NCBI GenBank assembly: GCA_015501075.1
Contig: JADNYJ010000005.1
Location: 682,001 to 746,000, forward strand
DNA length: 64,000 bases
Direction: 5' to 3'
Source of the DNA: Gymnopilus junonius
Taxonomy: Eukaryota > Basidiomycota > Agaricomycetes > Agaricales > Galerinaceae
In this document: positions 23,104 through 34,552 of the stretch, piece by piece
Numbering within the stretch: position 1 is the stretch's first letter
Layout of the letters: each line of letters opens with the position of its first letter
Notes under the pieces: model-generated
Seen by the model: the letters and a program-made list of their open reading frames with translations, nothing else
Databases searched by the model: none
Told to the model about the DNA's origin: nothing
Position numbers and translations under genes: made by a program

Positions 23104-25193
23104 CTAGTGTCCGTGGGGGTCGGGCTCTCCTTGTTGCTCTGCAAAAAATGTAGCATTGAGCGTCACACAATGCCCATGGCGGGAATTTGATCTCTCACTC
23201 ACCGGGAACACATTGGATGGCGTCATCAATGCGAAGAAGAGACACAGCTGCTTCGTATGCCGACTTGAGACTCTTCACTTTGCTCATTGTTGGTTCGAGA
23301 ATGCCAGCAGCCACATTGTCTCGAATTTCGCCATTAAGTAGGTCAAGGCCATACCGTAAAAGGGCCTTCTTGGGGTCACCCGCAGGTGCATTCTGGGCTG
23401 CGTTATGATAGGAGCGCAATTTAGCGACTAATTCAGTCGAGTCCTTGGCAGCATTGACAGCAAGGGTCTTGGGAATCGAAAGTAGAGCGCTAGCGAACTC
23501 CGCAATAGCGAGTTGTTCCCTTGAACCCTGTAAGACAGTTAGTCATGTTAACGAAACAGTCGATGAACATTGTCGCACAAGAGTGGTTGCAAAGTTTTCC
23601 AAATAAATGCTCAACGCCGACTCAACTGCGCCTCCACCAGGCACAACAGACCCACTTTCCAGAGTACGTTTAATAATCGACAAAGTGTCGTGCAGAGCTC
23701 TCTCCATCTCATCTAACATGTAGTCATTGGCACCTCGGAGGATGACAGATGCAGAGTTGACCACTTTCGTGCCCTTGATCAAGATGAGCTCGTCGTCGGA
23801 AATGCGCTCCTGAACAACTTCATCTGCTGAGCCGAGGTAGCTGGCCTCAAATGTTTCTTCTCCTTCAAGATTAGCAAGGCTAGAGATCAATTGACCTCCA
23901 GTAGCCTTGGCTATCCGACGAAGGTCCTCCTTCCTGCACCGACGTACGGCCATAGCACCTGCCTCTACAAACTCCTTCAGACATAAGTCATCGATACCCT
24001 TTGTTGTCAATATGACATTCGCTCCAGTGGCCAAAATTTTGCGAATCCTTTCAAGAGTTATTTCAACTTCCCTGTAAATATATGGAATGAGCGTCTTAGT
24101 AATCAGAAACGTTACAGACAAACGAACCTCTTGCGAATCTCCTCCAACTGCTCAGGATCGTCAACTAAAATTTGTACACCAAGCTGCATTCGGGCCTTCT
24201 GGAGATTGATGTCTAGACAGGCAATTTTGGCATTGCTGATGCGCTTCTTCATGGCTATCGGATAAATTCAGTGACATCACTCCTAAAAGAATATAATACA
24301 ACTTACCCTGACTTGCAACTGTGCAATTGAGAGCATATCCTTTGACGAATATAGATTCACGGGCGCTCTTTCCGTGTGCTTTGAGGACATTGACAGCCTT
24401 TACGGGGTACTTGATGTCCCCCCGTAAATTGATAGACCTTACTGCCAACATGGCGTCTACGGCCATAGGCGCAAATAGGTCGTCATCGCTAATGACAAGC
24501 ATAGCATTGAGCATTAAGCATGATCCAGGACATAGATCAGTTTATATACGTACTTTCCGATGATTTTGCTTGACATGGAGGTCTTGGCTACATTGATTAG
24601 AGCATCCCGACCGAGAGCGTCAACCTTGATGCTTAGCTGGTCTTGCATAAACTTCACAGCCTCCCTACATGCAAGACGGTAGCCAGTAATAATTGTGGTT
24701 GGATGGATTTTAGCCTTGACAAGCTCGTTCGCTCGACGCAAAAGTTCCGCAGCGATGATAACCACAGACGTCGTTCCATCGCCGACTTCCTTGTCTTGCT
24801 TTTGCGCGAGATCGACAAATATTTTTCCAGCTGGGTGTTCAACGGCAAGAAGAGCAAGAATAGTCGCTCCGTCGTTGGAGATCGTCACCTCCTAGACAAG
24901 ATGATTCCGCGTCAGTATGCATTTCGCCTCAATCGAGCAAAATATGGGGCAGACGAACGCCGATGTTATCAACAAGCATCTTATCCAGTCCCATAGGTCC
25001 TAGAGAGCTTTTTACAATGTTGGCAATTGATTGTGCTGCGAGCACTGTAGAAAGCAATCATATGAATGAGACGAGACAAGGCAAATCTCTGGTAGAGAGG
25101 AAGCTCACCATTTTGATCGCGGATGTCCTGCCCAGATACACGATCTCCGCCGAGGAAACCGCCAGCTCGAGGATCTCGTTGATAAATGGCCAT
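23104..25193 (-). CDS. TCP1: T-complex protein 1 subunit alpha (CCT1)
   Basis: ATP-dependent chaperonin subunit of the TRiC/CCT ring, which folds actin and tubulin. The start MAIYQRDPRAGGFLGGDRVS fits the alpha subunit. Then come IANIVKSSLGPMGLDKMLVD and DVTISNDGATILALLAVEHP, and the ATP-site motif GDGTTSVVIIAAELLRRANE. Apical-domain blocks include RSINLRGDIKYPVKAVNVLK, KARMQLGVQILVDDPEQLEE and LATGANVILTTKGIDDLCLK. The equatorial block SGSVVPGGGAVESALSIYLE precedes DPKKALLRYGLDLLNGEIRD. The end is EQQGEPDPHGH. About eight introns; around 555 residues. It shares a 258-bp divergent promoter with ALG13, which also carries ACGCGT-like boxes near 25.26 kb. Confidence 0.97.
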
Positions 25194-25451
25194 TAGTAGA
25201 TAGAGGTAGGAGTAAGATGAATAAGATGACGGATGCTCAAATGGACTGAACGCGTTCAGCAGACGCGTATTCGATCGCCTCTTCAAAACAGTTTCAAACA
25301 GCGCGATGACTCTCGCTCACTTCTCCCAAAATGCCAAGACTATAATCAACATTCTTTTATTTTCGCTACTCGTCTTGAATAACACAGTCAAGCAGTCTGA
25401 AAGCATCAGTCCATGCTTGATTTAGTCTCTTGACCTCATTTACACGTAAAC

Positions 25452-26081
25452 ATGCTTGCTTTCGTTACTGTCGGTTCCACAAAATTCGACTCGCTAATAG
25501 CTGCAGCTTTCACTCCACACGTTCTTGTCAGTTTCCATCGAAAGGGATATACCAAAGTCGTGGTGCAGTGTGGAAACTCTGCATTTGAAATGTCCGACAC
25601 CATCCGAGATGGGCAAATCCAGAACCTTAGCAGGGCATCTGTGGAGGTAGAGTTCTACCAATACAAGCCATCACTCAAGGAGGATTTTGAGAGAGCAGAC
25701 TTGGTTGTCAGCCATGCTGGTAGGTGATAGATTCACACGAACGTTCTGCTTATGTCGGAATTCCAATCAGGTTCTGGGACGATATTAGAAGTCTTAAGAA
25801 TGGGAAAGCCAATGATTGTGGTACCTAACGAAACTCTGCTGGATAATCACCAGGAGGAACTGTCCTCGGAGTTGGACGCAATGGGGTATCTGAGATCGAC
25901 GACTGTTAAGTACGTCCCATATGGCTACCGTCGTGTCTTCTGAATCAAGCTAGGCTGGTGTCGCTCTAGGAAGCTTGCAGACACAATAGATCAATTCGAC
26001 GCGTCTGATATCAAACCTTTTCCCCCACAAGATCCTAGTCGCTTCGCGAGAATAGTGGATGAGGTTATGGGTTTTATCTGA
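25452..26081 (+). CDS. ALG13: UDP-GlcNAc transferase subunit Alg13
   Basis: Catalytic subunit that, with membrane-bound Alg14, adds the second GlcNAc to dolichol-PP-GlcNAc on the cytosolic ER face. The start MLAFVTVGSTKFDSLI has the canonical FVTVG(S/T)T.F motif. The C-terminal half of the GT28 fold follows: KVVVQCGNS, ERADLVVSHAGSGTILEVLR (the UDP-sugar site, with the intron inside AG|SGT), GKPMIVVPNETLLDNHQEEL, then after a second intron KLADTIDQFDASDIKPF and the C-terminus RIVDEVMGFI. About 170 residues, as in other fungi. The TRM9 ATG follows after only 80 bp on the same strand. Confidence 0.93.
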
Positions 26082-26161
26082 TTCTGTACATATCTGTAGA
26101 TAAGATTGTACCAAACACCGATCAACTTTTCTAACTTCCACTCCCATCTTCAAAATTTGAA

Positions 26162-27155
26162 ATGCCTCCTCGGGCACTAGAAGTTGCCAAAGTTGAGGGA
26201 AGGCCAGAGACTTATGAGGATCAAAATGTTCACGCAGTCTATGATGAAATCGCTGCACACTTTTCTTCAACTCGATACAAGGTGAGTTTACTGCGATGCC
26301 GCTAACTTTAAATCAGATTTGCTCAACATTTGTCAGGGTAGCCATGGCCCATAATTGCCAAATTTATTTCTAGTCTTACCACAGGATGGGTTGGACTTGA
26401 TTCTGGAACTGGCAACGGAAAATATCTTCCCTTACCTTTGGATCGTCCCGGCGGTATTTGGACGATTGGGCTGGACAGAAGCAGGAACCTTCTGGAGATA
26501 GCCAGAACAGCAGGAAGCTTCAGCGCCTCTCGAGAAGTAGTATGGGGAAATGTACTTGATAATCCGTGGAGGCCAGGAATTTTTGTATGTCCAACCAAGC
26601 GATACAAATGCACTCCCCGTGCTGACGATTATTTAGGACTATGCAATATCGATTGCCACAATACATCATCTAGCAACTCACGAAAGACGACGATTGGCTG
26701 TCAAGGTAATTCTTCTCGCCATGTCATCGCTCCTGTGCTGAATGTATCGACAGAGACTCATTCAGTCTATCTCTCCTAGTCACGGGCGCGCCTTAATTTA
26801 CGTATGGGCGATAGAACAAGACGAACTCTCCAAACGAAAGGTGGTTTCAGATAACGAAACTCCATCTTTCACAGGAAAGGATGTCATTGTCCCTTGGGTC
26901 TTGTCAAAAAATCTACAAGTGCCCTCCAATAATTCTTCCGACAAAAATGGCGAACCTCAGGTCTATCACAGATATTATCATATGTTCGCACAAGGGGAAC
27001 TTTCGCGTCTCGTAATAGAAGCTGCAGAAGAACTAGGTTTGCAGTTGGAACATAAACGGAGAGATGAGGGACAGAATGTTAGAGGAGTTGAAATTGTGCA
27101 GGATGGTTGGGAGAGATCCAATTACTACGTTGAACTCAGACTTTGGCAAACATGA
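26162..27155 (+). CDS. TRM9: tRNA wobble-uridine carboxymethyl methyltransferase Trm9
   Basis: SAM-dependent methyltransferase that completes mcm5U/mcm5s2U at U34 of tRNAs, working with Trm112. The start MPPRALEVAKVEGRPETYED is followed by QNVHAVYDEIAAHFSSTRYK, then (across an intron) PWPIIAKFISSL. The SAM motif is GLDSGTGNGKYLPL, in which the usual GCGNGK Cys is Thr. DYAISIATIHHLATHERRR and GRALIYVWAIEQDELSKRK are diagnostic. The C-terminal block is QVYHRYYHMFAQGELSRLV and ends SNYYVELRLWQT. Four short introns. It lies 80 bp downstream of ALG13, so it may share a transcript or have a very compact promoter. Confidence 0.93.
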
Positions 27156-27768
27156 TGGCACGTACTAATTGTATTTGGGTTTGGATATCTGAGAAAGGGT
27201 CCAAAAGAAATCGAGTCCTTGATTCAACTGGATGACCCAGGAAGACCAAATACCGCTCAGGAAAACTCCTCGATCAGTTATCCCTTGATTATTCGAGCCT
27301 ATTGTTCATTCCAGTCAATCCACCGGAAAGTTGGGTCTTCTCTGACTTATGTATATATGAGCCATCGCGGTCAAATCGCGGTCCTCGATAAGGCCTATTA
27401 TAAGCAGGCCTGATCTAAATTTCGACACTTCATATCCAAGAAGATAAATTCACACTCGGGGAGATAACGATATGTACCGATTCTAAATGGGTAGAATGAT
27501 TCACAACTGAAGTCAATGCGAGAGGCTAAGTTAAAGACACAGGGGTTGAAACTGGTGAGAGCGAGAGAAAAAACTTAGAGAGCGAGTTCGACATGTTCAT
27601 GTTGAGCTTCAAGCCTCGAGGAATACGATGAGTTTTCGGATAATGTTTGAGTGTTCGGATAATGTTTCACACTCAAAGTACATGCGCCTCAATCGAATAA
27701 ACAGGAATTCCGGACAGCGATAAATTTCAATAACCGAAATGAACGTGAAGAAAGAATGTACAGGAAAT
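27156..27768. other. Convergent intergenic region with a 19-bp-period repeat and hairpin
   Basis: About 610 bp between the convergent TRM9 and EGD2 genes. It contains a 14-bp direct repeat TTCGGATAATGTTT at 27635-27648 and 27654-27667, and a 9-bp inverted repeat (tttgagtgt at 27646-27654, acactcaaa at 27669-27677). It is most likely 3' UTR and termination sequence. No gene recognised. Confidence 0.45.
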
Positions 27769-28536
27769 CTACTCGCTCGCGGCCATGACTAGAAGACGGG
27801 GGTTTTAATGATAAGAATGGGTTTGAACACATGGAAATTAACTCACTGGCGTTGATCAAGTCTCCCCCACTCTCCTTCAGTACTCGTACGGCTTTGGCCC
27901 TTGAGCAGTTGACTTGTTGCATGACAAGATCAATGTCTTTGGGGTCAACACCTGTCTCGTCCACAGGGCCCTCTTCTTCAGGTGCTTCAAGATCCGGGAT
28001 ATCATCATCGTCATCCTCGCCACCAGCACCAGATTCCTCAAGAGTAGGTGCAGCTCCAGCGGCACCTGAAGCAAGTTGCTGGGCAGCAGACAACTGTGCC
28101 TGGGAGTTCATGTCTTCGATCTAAATCGAAACGGTTCAATTCATGCGTCAAAGGCAAATTTACAAAATACCATACCTTAGCCTCGCCGAACACAATGTAG
28201 CAGTCGCTGTTTGACGACTTGTACACGTCAGGGGACGCAATCACGAAGAGGACCTGACGATTAAGCATTTGTTTCAATTTCTGCGCGATTTTTTTCGAAA
28301 GATTCGTCGCGTACGTTCTTGGGTCTCCTCAGCGTCACTCGAGTGATTCCAGGAACCTTCTTCAGTCCCAGACCGAGGAGAGCCTTCCTGGCTTTGCGCT
28401 CAGAACGAGATTGTATTTTTTCAAGGGCGGCAGCAGAGGTGGGATCCTCCTCATGGTCATGGTCATGGTCATGGTCGTGGTGGTCATGACCTTCATGGTC
28501 GGAGTGGTCGGAGACTTCCTCAATGTGGGCGGACAT
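27769..28536 (-). CDS. EGD2: Nascent polypeptide-associated complex subunit alpha
   Basis: Ribosome-associated chaperone subunit that dimerises with NAC-beta at the polypeptide exit. The N-terminus is unusual: [18 protein letters not shown] runs into an alternating His/Asp tract of about 16 residues. The NAC domain follows ([39 protein letters not shown] with an intron inside, [20 protein letters not shown]). The C-terminal UBA domain is [20 protein letters not shown] ... GGDLINAIMAASE, where the last intron (GTGAGT) splits the Ile codon. About 210 residues. The ATG at 28536 is the only reasonable start. It diverges from TSC1 across 297 bp. Confidence 0.95.
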
Positions 28537-28833
28537 CTGGTTCGGATAGAGACGCGTCAGTATCGGTGTTATCCATCATGAACTACGCGCATCCACCCAA
28601 TCGAACCGCCTAGCGAACTCGTTTTTGTTCCCTAGACGATCTCAACGAGCATAATGACAGCCTTACCTTGAATTTTTGGGACTAGACTACTGCTTGCGGC
28701 GAGCTCGACGTGTCAGATAGCGAGCTCGGCCGAGATTGCTTGGTCTTGATTTGATCTGATTGGCTGTCTCCTACCGACCAAACACGAGGAGGCTAATAAT
28801 TGATTCCGTAAATGCTAGGGGCATCTTCGCCTA

Positions 28834-31767
28834 ATGCCAAACCAATCTCTCCCCCATCTCGTTCGTTCTGTATTGGAGGGCTCGCCAGATGCATTACCGT
28901 TAAATGATCTTTTGACCTTTGTTGACGATTTTGTTTTGGAATGCACGGAAGCAGAGGACCCCAAAGGTCTGGTGTTCCAGCTCGAAGAGGAATTGCAGAC
29001 AATATACCATGAAGTCGTCGACTACTCCTGTGTTGGTCAGACTGAGGTTTTCCTAGCTGTCCTACACCACCTAGCACCGGTGCTTCCATCAACGTCTGTT
29101 ATTTCCTGGTTTGACCTTGTTCTCCGACCAGCTTTGCGTGAACCAAAACTACCGACTCAGGCCGTCAATCACGCTAAGGAACTTATCATATCGGCTCTCC
29201 AAAAGACCCATGAAGCATATGTGGACAAGATTGGAGACTTCCGCAGACGCCTGCTAGAACTTTATCTATTGGACGCCTTTAATGAAGGCTCTGGCGACGA
29301 TGTTTTGGAGTGGGCTGAGTTGACCGAGGAGGAACGACAGAAACGGACGCAATGGAAACATAATCTCGAGGACATTTTGGTGAAATTCGGGAACGAACGA
29401 CCAGAGGTAGGTTTGAAAGTATTTGTTATTCTTTTGATATCCTGACGTCTTGTGAATGTAAGGATCTGCTTAACGAAATCGATCGCCATTTCATGAACCC
29501 ATCTTCACGACTTCAATTATTTACATTACTCAACGTTTTTATTTGTGCACCCAACTTTACATCTGCTGCTCAAATTCTCCCAAAGTTACCTCTCATGGAG
29601 CATTTGCTGTTTTCGCTCTTCCTAGACAATTCATCAACGGCATGTACGCTTGCAGTCACATTGATTGTGAAGCTACTCCCTTTCTTCGCCGTATATGCTA
29701 AAGAAGATTTGAAAGAGATGCTGCCCAGGTTGTTTGCTATTCTTGCCAGAATAATGTGCTGGAAGCGACGGCGTGCCTCCAAAGGCAGGACCCTCCCCGA
29801 CGAAGCTGTCGACGTGGACTTCGAAAAAGAATTGGAACAAGAAACTAATCCTGTCCTTACCGTCTCGCCAGAGGTTCAATGGGAACGACTTGAGATGGTA
29901 TTCAACGTCACGACCCCATTGCCACCCTCTTCACGACCTTTCTTCACCATGTTATATTATCTGTATCCATCCAATGTTTTGAAATTTCTTCGCTCTCCCG
30001 CGCAATATCTAAATGACAAGAATATTTTAAATCCTTATCTCGAAACATGGGAAAAGGCTCTGAATGAAGATGAAATTCGTCGTCGGACCGAGGTGCGTGT
30101 CTTGACCTGGAAAAGATAATCTCATGGAAAGGGCCTTTTACAGAATCTAGTCAGAGAACACAGTTGTCATCCTCTCCTCGTTTGGCGAGATGCCATTGTG
30201 GAACTCTCAGGACCAGAATTCTGGCAACAATATGGCTTGGCACGTATTGTAAGCGAGGCAGCCATGCTTGATATCAGAAACCTTGCGGTTGGGTTGCAGG
30301 AACGTTATTCGTCTGGAGATCGTCAGCCATCGCTTCAGCCATGGCCGTCGACGAGCAGCCCGCGGGACCAAGAAGAAGACCAATCTGAATCGCCTCCTCC
30401 ACGATTTTTACATCCTATCGATCTTTCATCTGGAAAAGCCGTAATTTCCTTACAGGACATGGTCGACACTACTATAGCCTTAAAATCTAATTTAGACGTT
30501 GAAGTTATTCAACCCACGTCTCAATGGTCTCATTCACTTTTCTCTGCCGCGCCCCTCCCCACGTCAGAGGACGATGCAAAATCGCCAATGGCTGTACTAG
30601 AAGAGGGTCCGAATGCTTTGCATATTGCTCAGGCGATATCAGGACTTCAACGAGAAGTCTTGCTACGGCAAAATGATCTCAATTTTGAACTTTGGTTATC
30701 TCGTGAGAACTCAAAACATATCGCACGCCTCTATCAAGATAGGATTCTCATGAAGACTGCAGAAGCAGAGCGTCAAGGCCTGGTACATCTCTAATATTCT
30801 ATCTTTTTTGAAGTCTTATTAACGGGTACATATAGTACAATAAGCTCCGCAAATACCGCGCAGAGGTTGTTCGGCTCGAGGGCGAACTGCTCGAACACAA
30901 ACGACAAGCTTCCAACGCGAAGAACAAGTATGCGGACTGGAACGCTGAGCTGCAGAAAAAGCTGAAGGAACTCCGAGAAGAGAAGAAAAACTGGCTTTCG
31001 GAAGCTGCGGCCTTGCGCACTGCGGAAAAAGAGGGCAAGGTAAATGTCATTAGTTTGCAAATCGATTTGTTGCTCACGTCAAACAAACAGGCCCACTTTG
31101 CTGCTCAAGGGAAACTGCTGGCTGGTGCGCTGGAGCAGGTGTCTGGCCTGGAGACGCGGTGGAAGGAAAATGAACACAAAATTGACAGACTGCGGGACTA
31201 TGAGCGACAAATTGAGCAGCACCTCAAGGTTCAGTCCATGTGGTATGAATAGCTGTGACTCGAGTTGTGGGCGTCATTTGACAGTTGTCATTAGGGATAA
31301 AGACTTTGCCAAGTTTAACGACCGCGAAAACGACATATTAGCCATGCAGAACCAGTACAAGCAAATGGAAATGCACGTTGCTAGTATGGAAAAAGCGTTA
31401 GCAGAGTCCGAAGACCTTGTTCGGTAAGTTCATTTGTAACTGTTAGCATATTCATTCAACCGATGGTCAAACATCCACTAGTCAACATCGTCGACAAATT
31501 CAGACATTGGAGGCACAATTGAACCAGCTTAAGCACAAGAAGGACAGTCCGCGCATGGCCTTCGCTGAAGGCCTTGCTTCATTCCAGGCTGAGAAAGCTG
31601 CCCTGAATGAAGCAAACGCCAAATTACGAGAGGAGAACGTGGTGTTGAAGTTTGAGATCGAGGAAAGGGTTGCAATGGTGGAGCTTTTGAAAGGGCAAGT
31701 TAGCCACCAACCATTGGTGTCGGAACCCAGAGCTAGTCCTACGCTCTCTCCGCGGCCGTTCTTGTGA
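28834..31767 (+). CDS. TSC1: Hamartin (TSC1) homologue
   Basis: Scaffold of the TSC1-TSC2 Rheb-GAP complex that restrains TORC1. The N-terminal helical (HEAT-like) domain is clear: MPNQSLPHLVRSVLEGSPDA, QTEVFLAVLHHLAPVLPSTS, SRLQLFTLLNVFICAPNFTS, EHLLFSLFLDNSSTACTLAV and LKEMLPRLFAILARIMCWKR. A disordered Ser/Pro linker follows. The C-terminus is a long coiled coil (REVLLRQNDLNFELWLSREN, KYADWNAELQKKLKELREEK, FAKFNDRENDILAMQNQYKQ, KLREENVVLKFEIEERVAM), as in hamartin. Ends SPTLSPRPFL. Around 850 residues across about eight exons. Its TSC2 partner would lie elsewhere. Confidence 0.88.
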
Positions 31768-31980
31768 GGCTAGAACTACGCGAATAGGAGGTGGCTGTAG
31801 CTGTACATAAGACCGTAAGCGGACTGACAAGTTTCAACTACATACAGAGAATTAGTGTATTCGGAAGTGTGCCTGTCAGAAAAAGAACAAGGGCATTTCT
31901 AGTATGTACAGCTACGAGCTTTGTTGATGCTGTACGATGGTAGCCGCGATAAAAAAGATAATCTTCTTCAGGACTGTTCG

Positions 31981-31993
31981 TTCCAGAAGATTC
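31981..31993 (+). promoter_or_regulatory. Heat shock element upstream of HSP90
   Basis: TTCcaGAAgaTTC at 31981-31993 is a perfect three-unit alternating nTTCnnGAAn array, with another TTC at 31977. A degenerate copy (TTCttcgaGAA) follows near 32036. They lie about 200 bp before the HSP90 ATG. The array matches the HSF1 binding consensus, so heat induction of HSP90 is a reasonable inference. Confidence 0.75.
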
Positions 31994-32192
31994 CACAGGG
32001 CTCGGCTGATTCTACCGGAAAAGGCAAGTTTAGGATTCTTCGAGAACTAATTTCTGGGCACATAAAGGCCATTCACAAACGCGTCTGTTCCTTCGCGAAT
32101 ATCTTATCCTCTCATCCCTATCTTCTACACAAAAGTTTGTCTTTGTCCTCTTTTTCCCTTGTGTTCACATCTCATATCTATCAAGCTGCACC

Positions 32193-34552
32193 ATGGCCAC
32201 TGAAAGCTTCGGATTCCAAGCTGAGATCAGTCAACTCCTTGACTTGATCATTAGTGCGTCTCTTTTTTTCTTTTGCATCGTGGTTCTGTTCTGATCGTAT
32301 CCTGCGCAGACACCTTCTACTCCAACAAGGAGATTTTCTTGCGGGAGTTGATTTCCAATGCCTCCGATGCTCTCGACAAAATTCGTTATGCTTCACTCAC
32401 CGATCCCTCTGTTCTCGACACCGAGAAGGAGCTGTACATCCGTATCGTCCCCGACAAGGAGAACAAGATTCTCTCCATCCGTGATACCGGTATTGGTATG
32501 ACCAAGGCTGATATGGTCAACAACCTTGGTACCATCGCCAAGTCTGGAACCAAGGTATAGGGTCTTTCTTTCTGCACGCCGTATTGTGCGTAACTGACTC
32601 GTCTTTCAAAGGGTTTCATGGAGGCTCTCAGCTCTGGTGCTGACATCTCTATGATTGGTCAGTTCGGTGTCGGTTTCTACTCTGCATACCTCGTCGCCGA
32701 GCGCGTCCAAGTCGTCTCAAAACACAACGATGACGAGCAATACATTTGGGAGTCTGCTGCCGGTGGCACCTTCACCATCACTCCTGACACTGTCAACCCA
32801 CCTCTCGGCCGTGGTACCGAGATTCGTCTCTACCTGAAGGAAGATCAACTCGAGTACCTCGAGGAGAAGAAGATCAAGGAGATCGTTAAGAAGCACTCCG
32901 AGTTCATCTCCTACCCCATCCAACTCGCTGTTACAAAGGAGGTCGAGAAGGTAAATTTTTTGTTCGGCGTGCTGTTTTGCAGGTTCTAACAACGCGTTAC
33001 AGGAAGTTGAAGACGAAGAGACTGAGGAGAAGGAGGGCGAGCAACCCAAGATCGAAGAAGTTGATGAGGAAGCCGAGAAGAAGAAGGAGAAGACCAAGGT
33101 CAAGGAAAAGACCATCGTCAACGAGGAGCTTAACAAGACCAAGCCCATCTGGACGCGCAACCCATCCGACATCACCCAAGAGGAGTACGCTGCCTTCTAC
33201 AAGAGCTTGACCAATGATTGGGAAGACCACCTCGCTGTCAAGCACTTCTCAGTTGAGGGTCAACTCGAGTTCAAGGCCATCCTCTTCATCCCCAAGCGGT
33301 ATGTTTTCCCTTCCAATTTTTTTTTTCTTTCGGGTGTTCATTTTTTTTCAGTGCTCCCTTCGATCTCTTCGAATCTAAGAAGAAGCGCAACAACATCAAG
33401 CTCTATGTCCGCCGCGTGTTCATCATGGACGACTGTGAGGACCTCATTCCCGAGTACCTCAACTTTGTCAAGGGTATCGTCGACTCTGAGGATCTTCCTC
33501 TCAACATTTCCCGTGAGACCCTCCAACAAAACAAGATTCTTAAGGTCATCCGCAAGAACCTCGTCAAGAAGACCCTCGACCTCATCAGCGAGATCGCTGA
33601 GGATAAGGACAACTTTGCTAAGTTCTACGAGGCCTTTGGCAAAAACATCAAGCTCGGTGTTCACGAAGATGCCCAGAACCGCAGCAAGCTCGCTGAGTTC
33701 TTGCGCTTCTACTCCACCAAATCTGGTGAAGAACTCACTTCCCTGAAGGGTAAGTTGAAATTTAAATTTTCGTTGAATATGAGTTGCTAACTCTATAAAG
33801 ACTACATCACCCGTATGCCCGAGGGTCAGAAGAACATCTACTACCTCACTGGCGAGTCCCTCGCTGCCACTCGTGAATCTCCTTTCCTTGAGGTCCTCAA
33901 GAAGAAGGGCTTCGAAGTCCTTCTGCTCGTTGACCCCATCGATGAATACGCCATCACTCAACTCAAGGAGTTTGACAACAAGAAGCTCGTCTGCGTTTCC
34001 AAGGAGGGTCTTGAGCTTGAAGAGACTGAGGATGAGAAGAACGCTCGTGAAGCTCTCGTCGCTGAATTTACTGACCTCTGCTCAACTGTCAAGGATGCTC
34101 TTGGTGAGAAGGTTGAGAAGGTCATCATCTCTAACCGTATCACCGACTCTCCTTGTGTTCTCGTCACCGGTCAGTTCGGCTGGTCGTCAAACATGGAGCG
34201 TATCATGAAGGCCCAAGCCCTCCGTGACTCTTCCATGTCATCATACATGGCTTCCAAGAAGACCCTCGAACTCAACCCCCACCACGCCATCATCAAGGAG
34301 CTCAGCCGCAAAGTCAAGGAGGACAAGGCTGACAAGTCCGTCCGCGACCTCACCTTCCTGCTCTATGAGACCGCTCTCCTCACCTCTGGCTTCTCTCTCG
34401 AGGACCCAACATCGTTCGCCAAGCGCATCTACCGTATGATCGCTCTCGGTCTCGACGTTGACGATGAGGAGGAGGCTGCTCCTTCCGCACCTGCTGAGGC
34501 TGCTGCTCCTGCCGAGGGCGCCTCAACGTCTGCTATGGAAGAGATCGACTAG
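32193..34552 (+). CDS. HSP90: HSP90 cytosolic molecular chaperone
   Basis: ATP-driven dimeric chaperone for kinases, receptors and calcineurin. The start [20 protein letters not shown] is followed by [20 protein letters not shown] (ATP-site Glu and Asn), [20 protein letters not shown] and [21 protein letters not shown] charged linker ([19 protein letters not shown]) precedes the middle domain: [40 protein letters not shown] and [20 protein letters not shown]. The C-terminal dimerisation domain ends [13 protein letters not shown]. The terminal pentapeptide is MEEID rather than MEEVD. Five introns of about 50-60 nt; codon use is strongly biased to C-ending codons, as expected for a highly expressed gene. 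A heat shock element lies upstream. Confidence 0.98.

Noticed and set aside
28455..28485. Short repeats (atggtc units) as a possible CRISPR or satellite array
   Set aside because: They are codons of the His/Asp tract in NAC-alpha; there are no spacers and the organism is a eukaryote.
33338..33961. 207-residue minus-strand ORF opposite HSP90
   Set aside because: Strong C-ending codon bias of HSP90 leaves long open antisense frames; no family motif.
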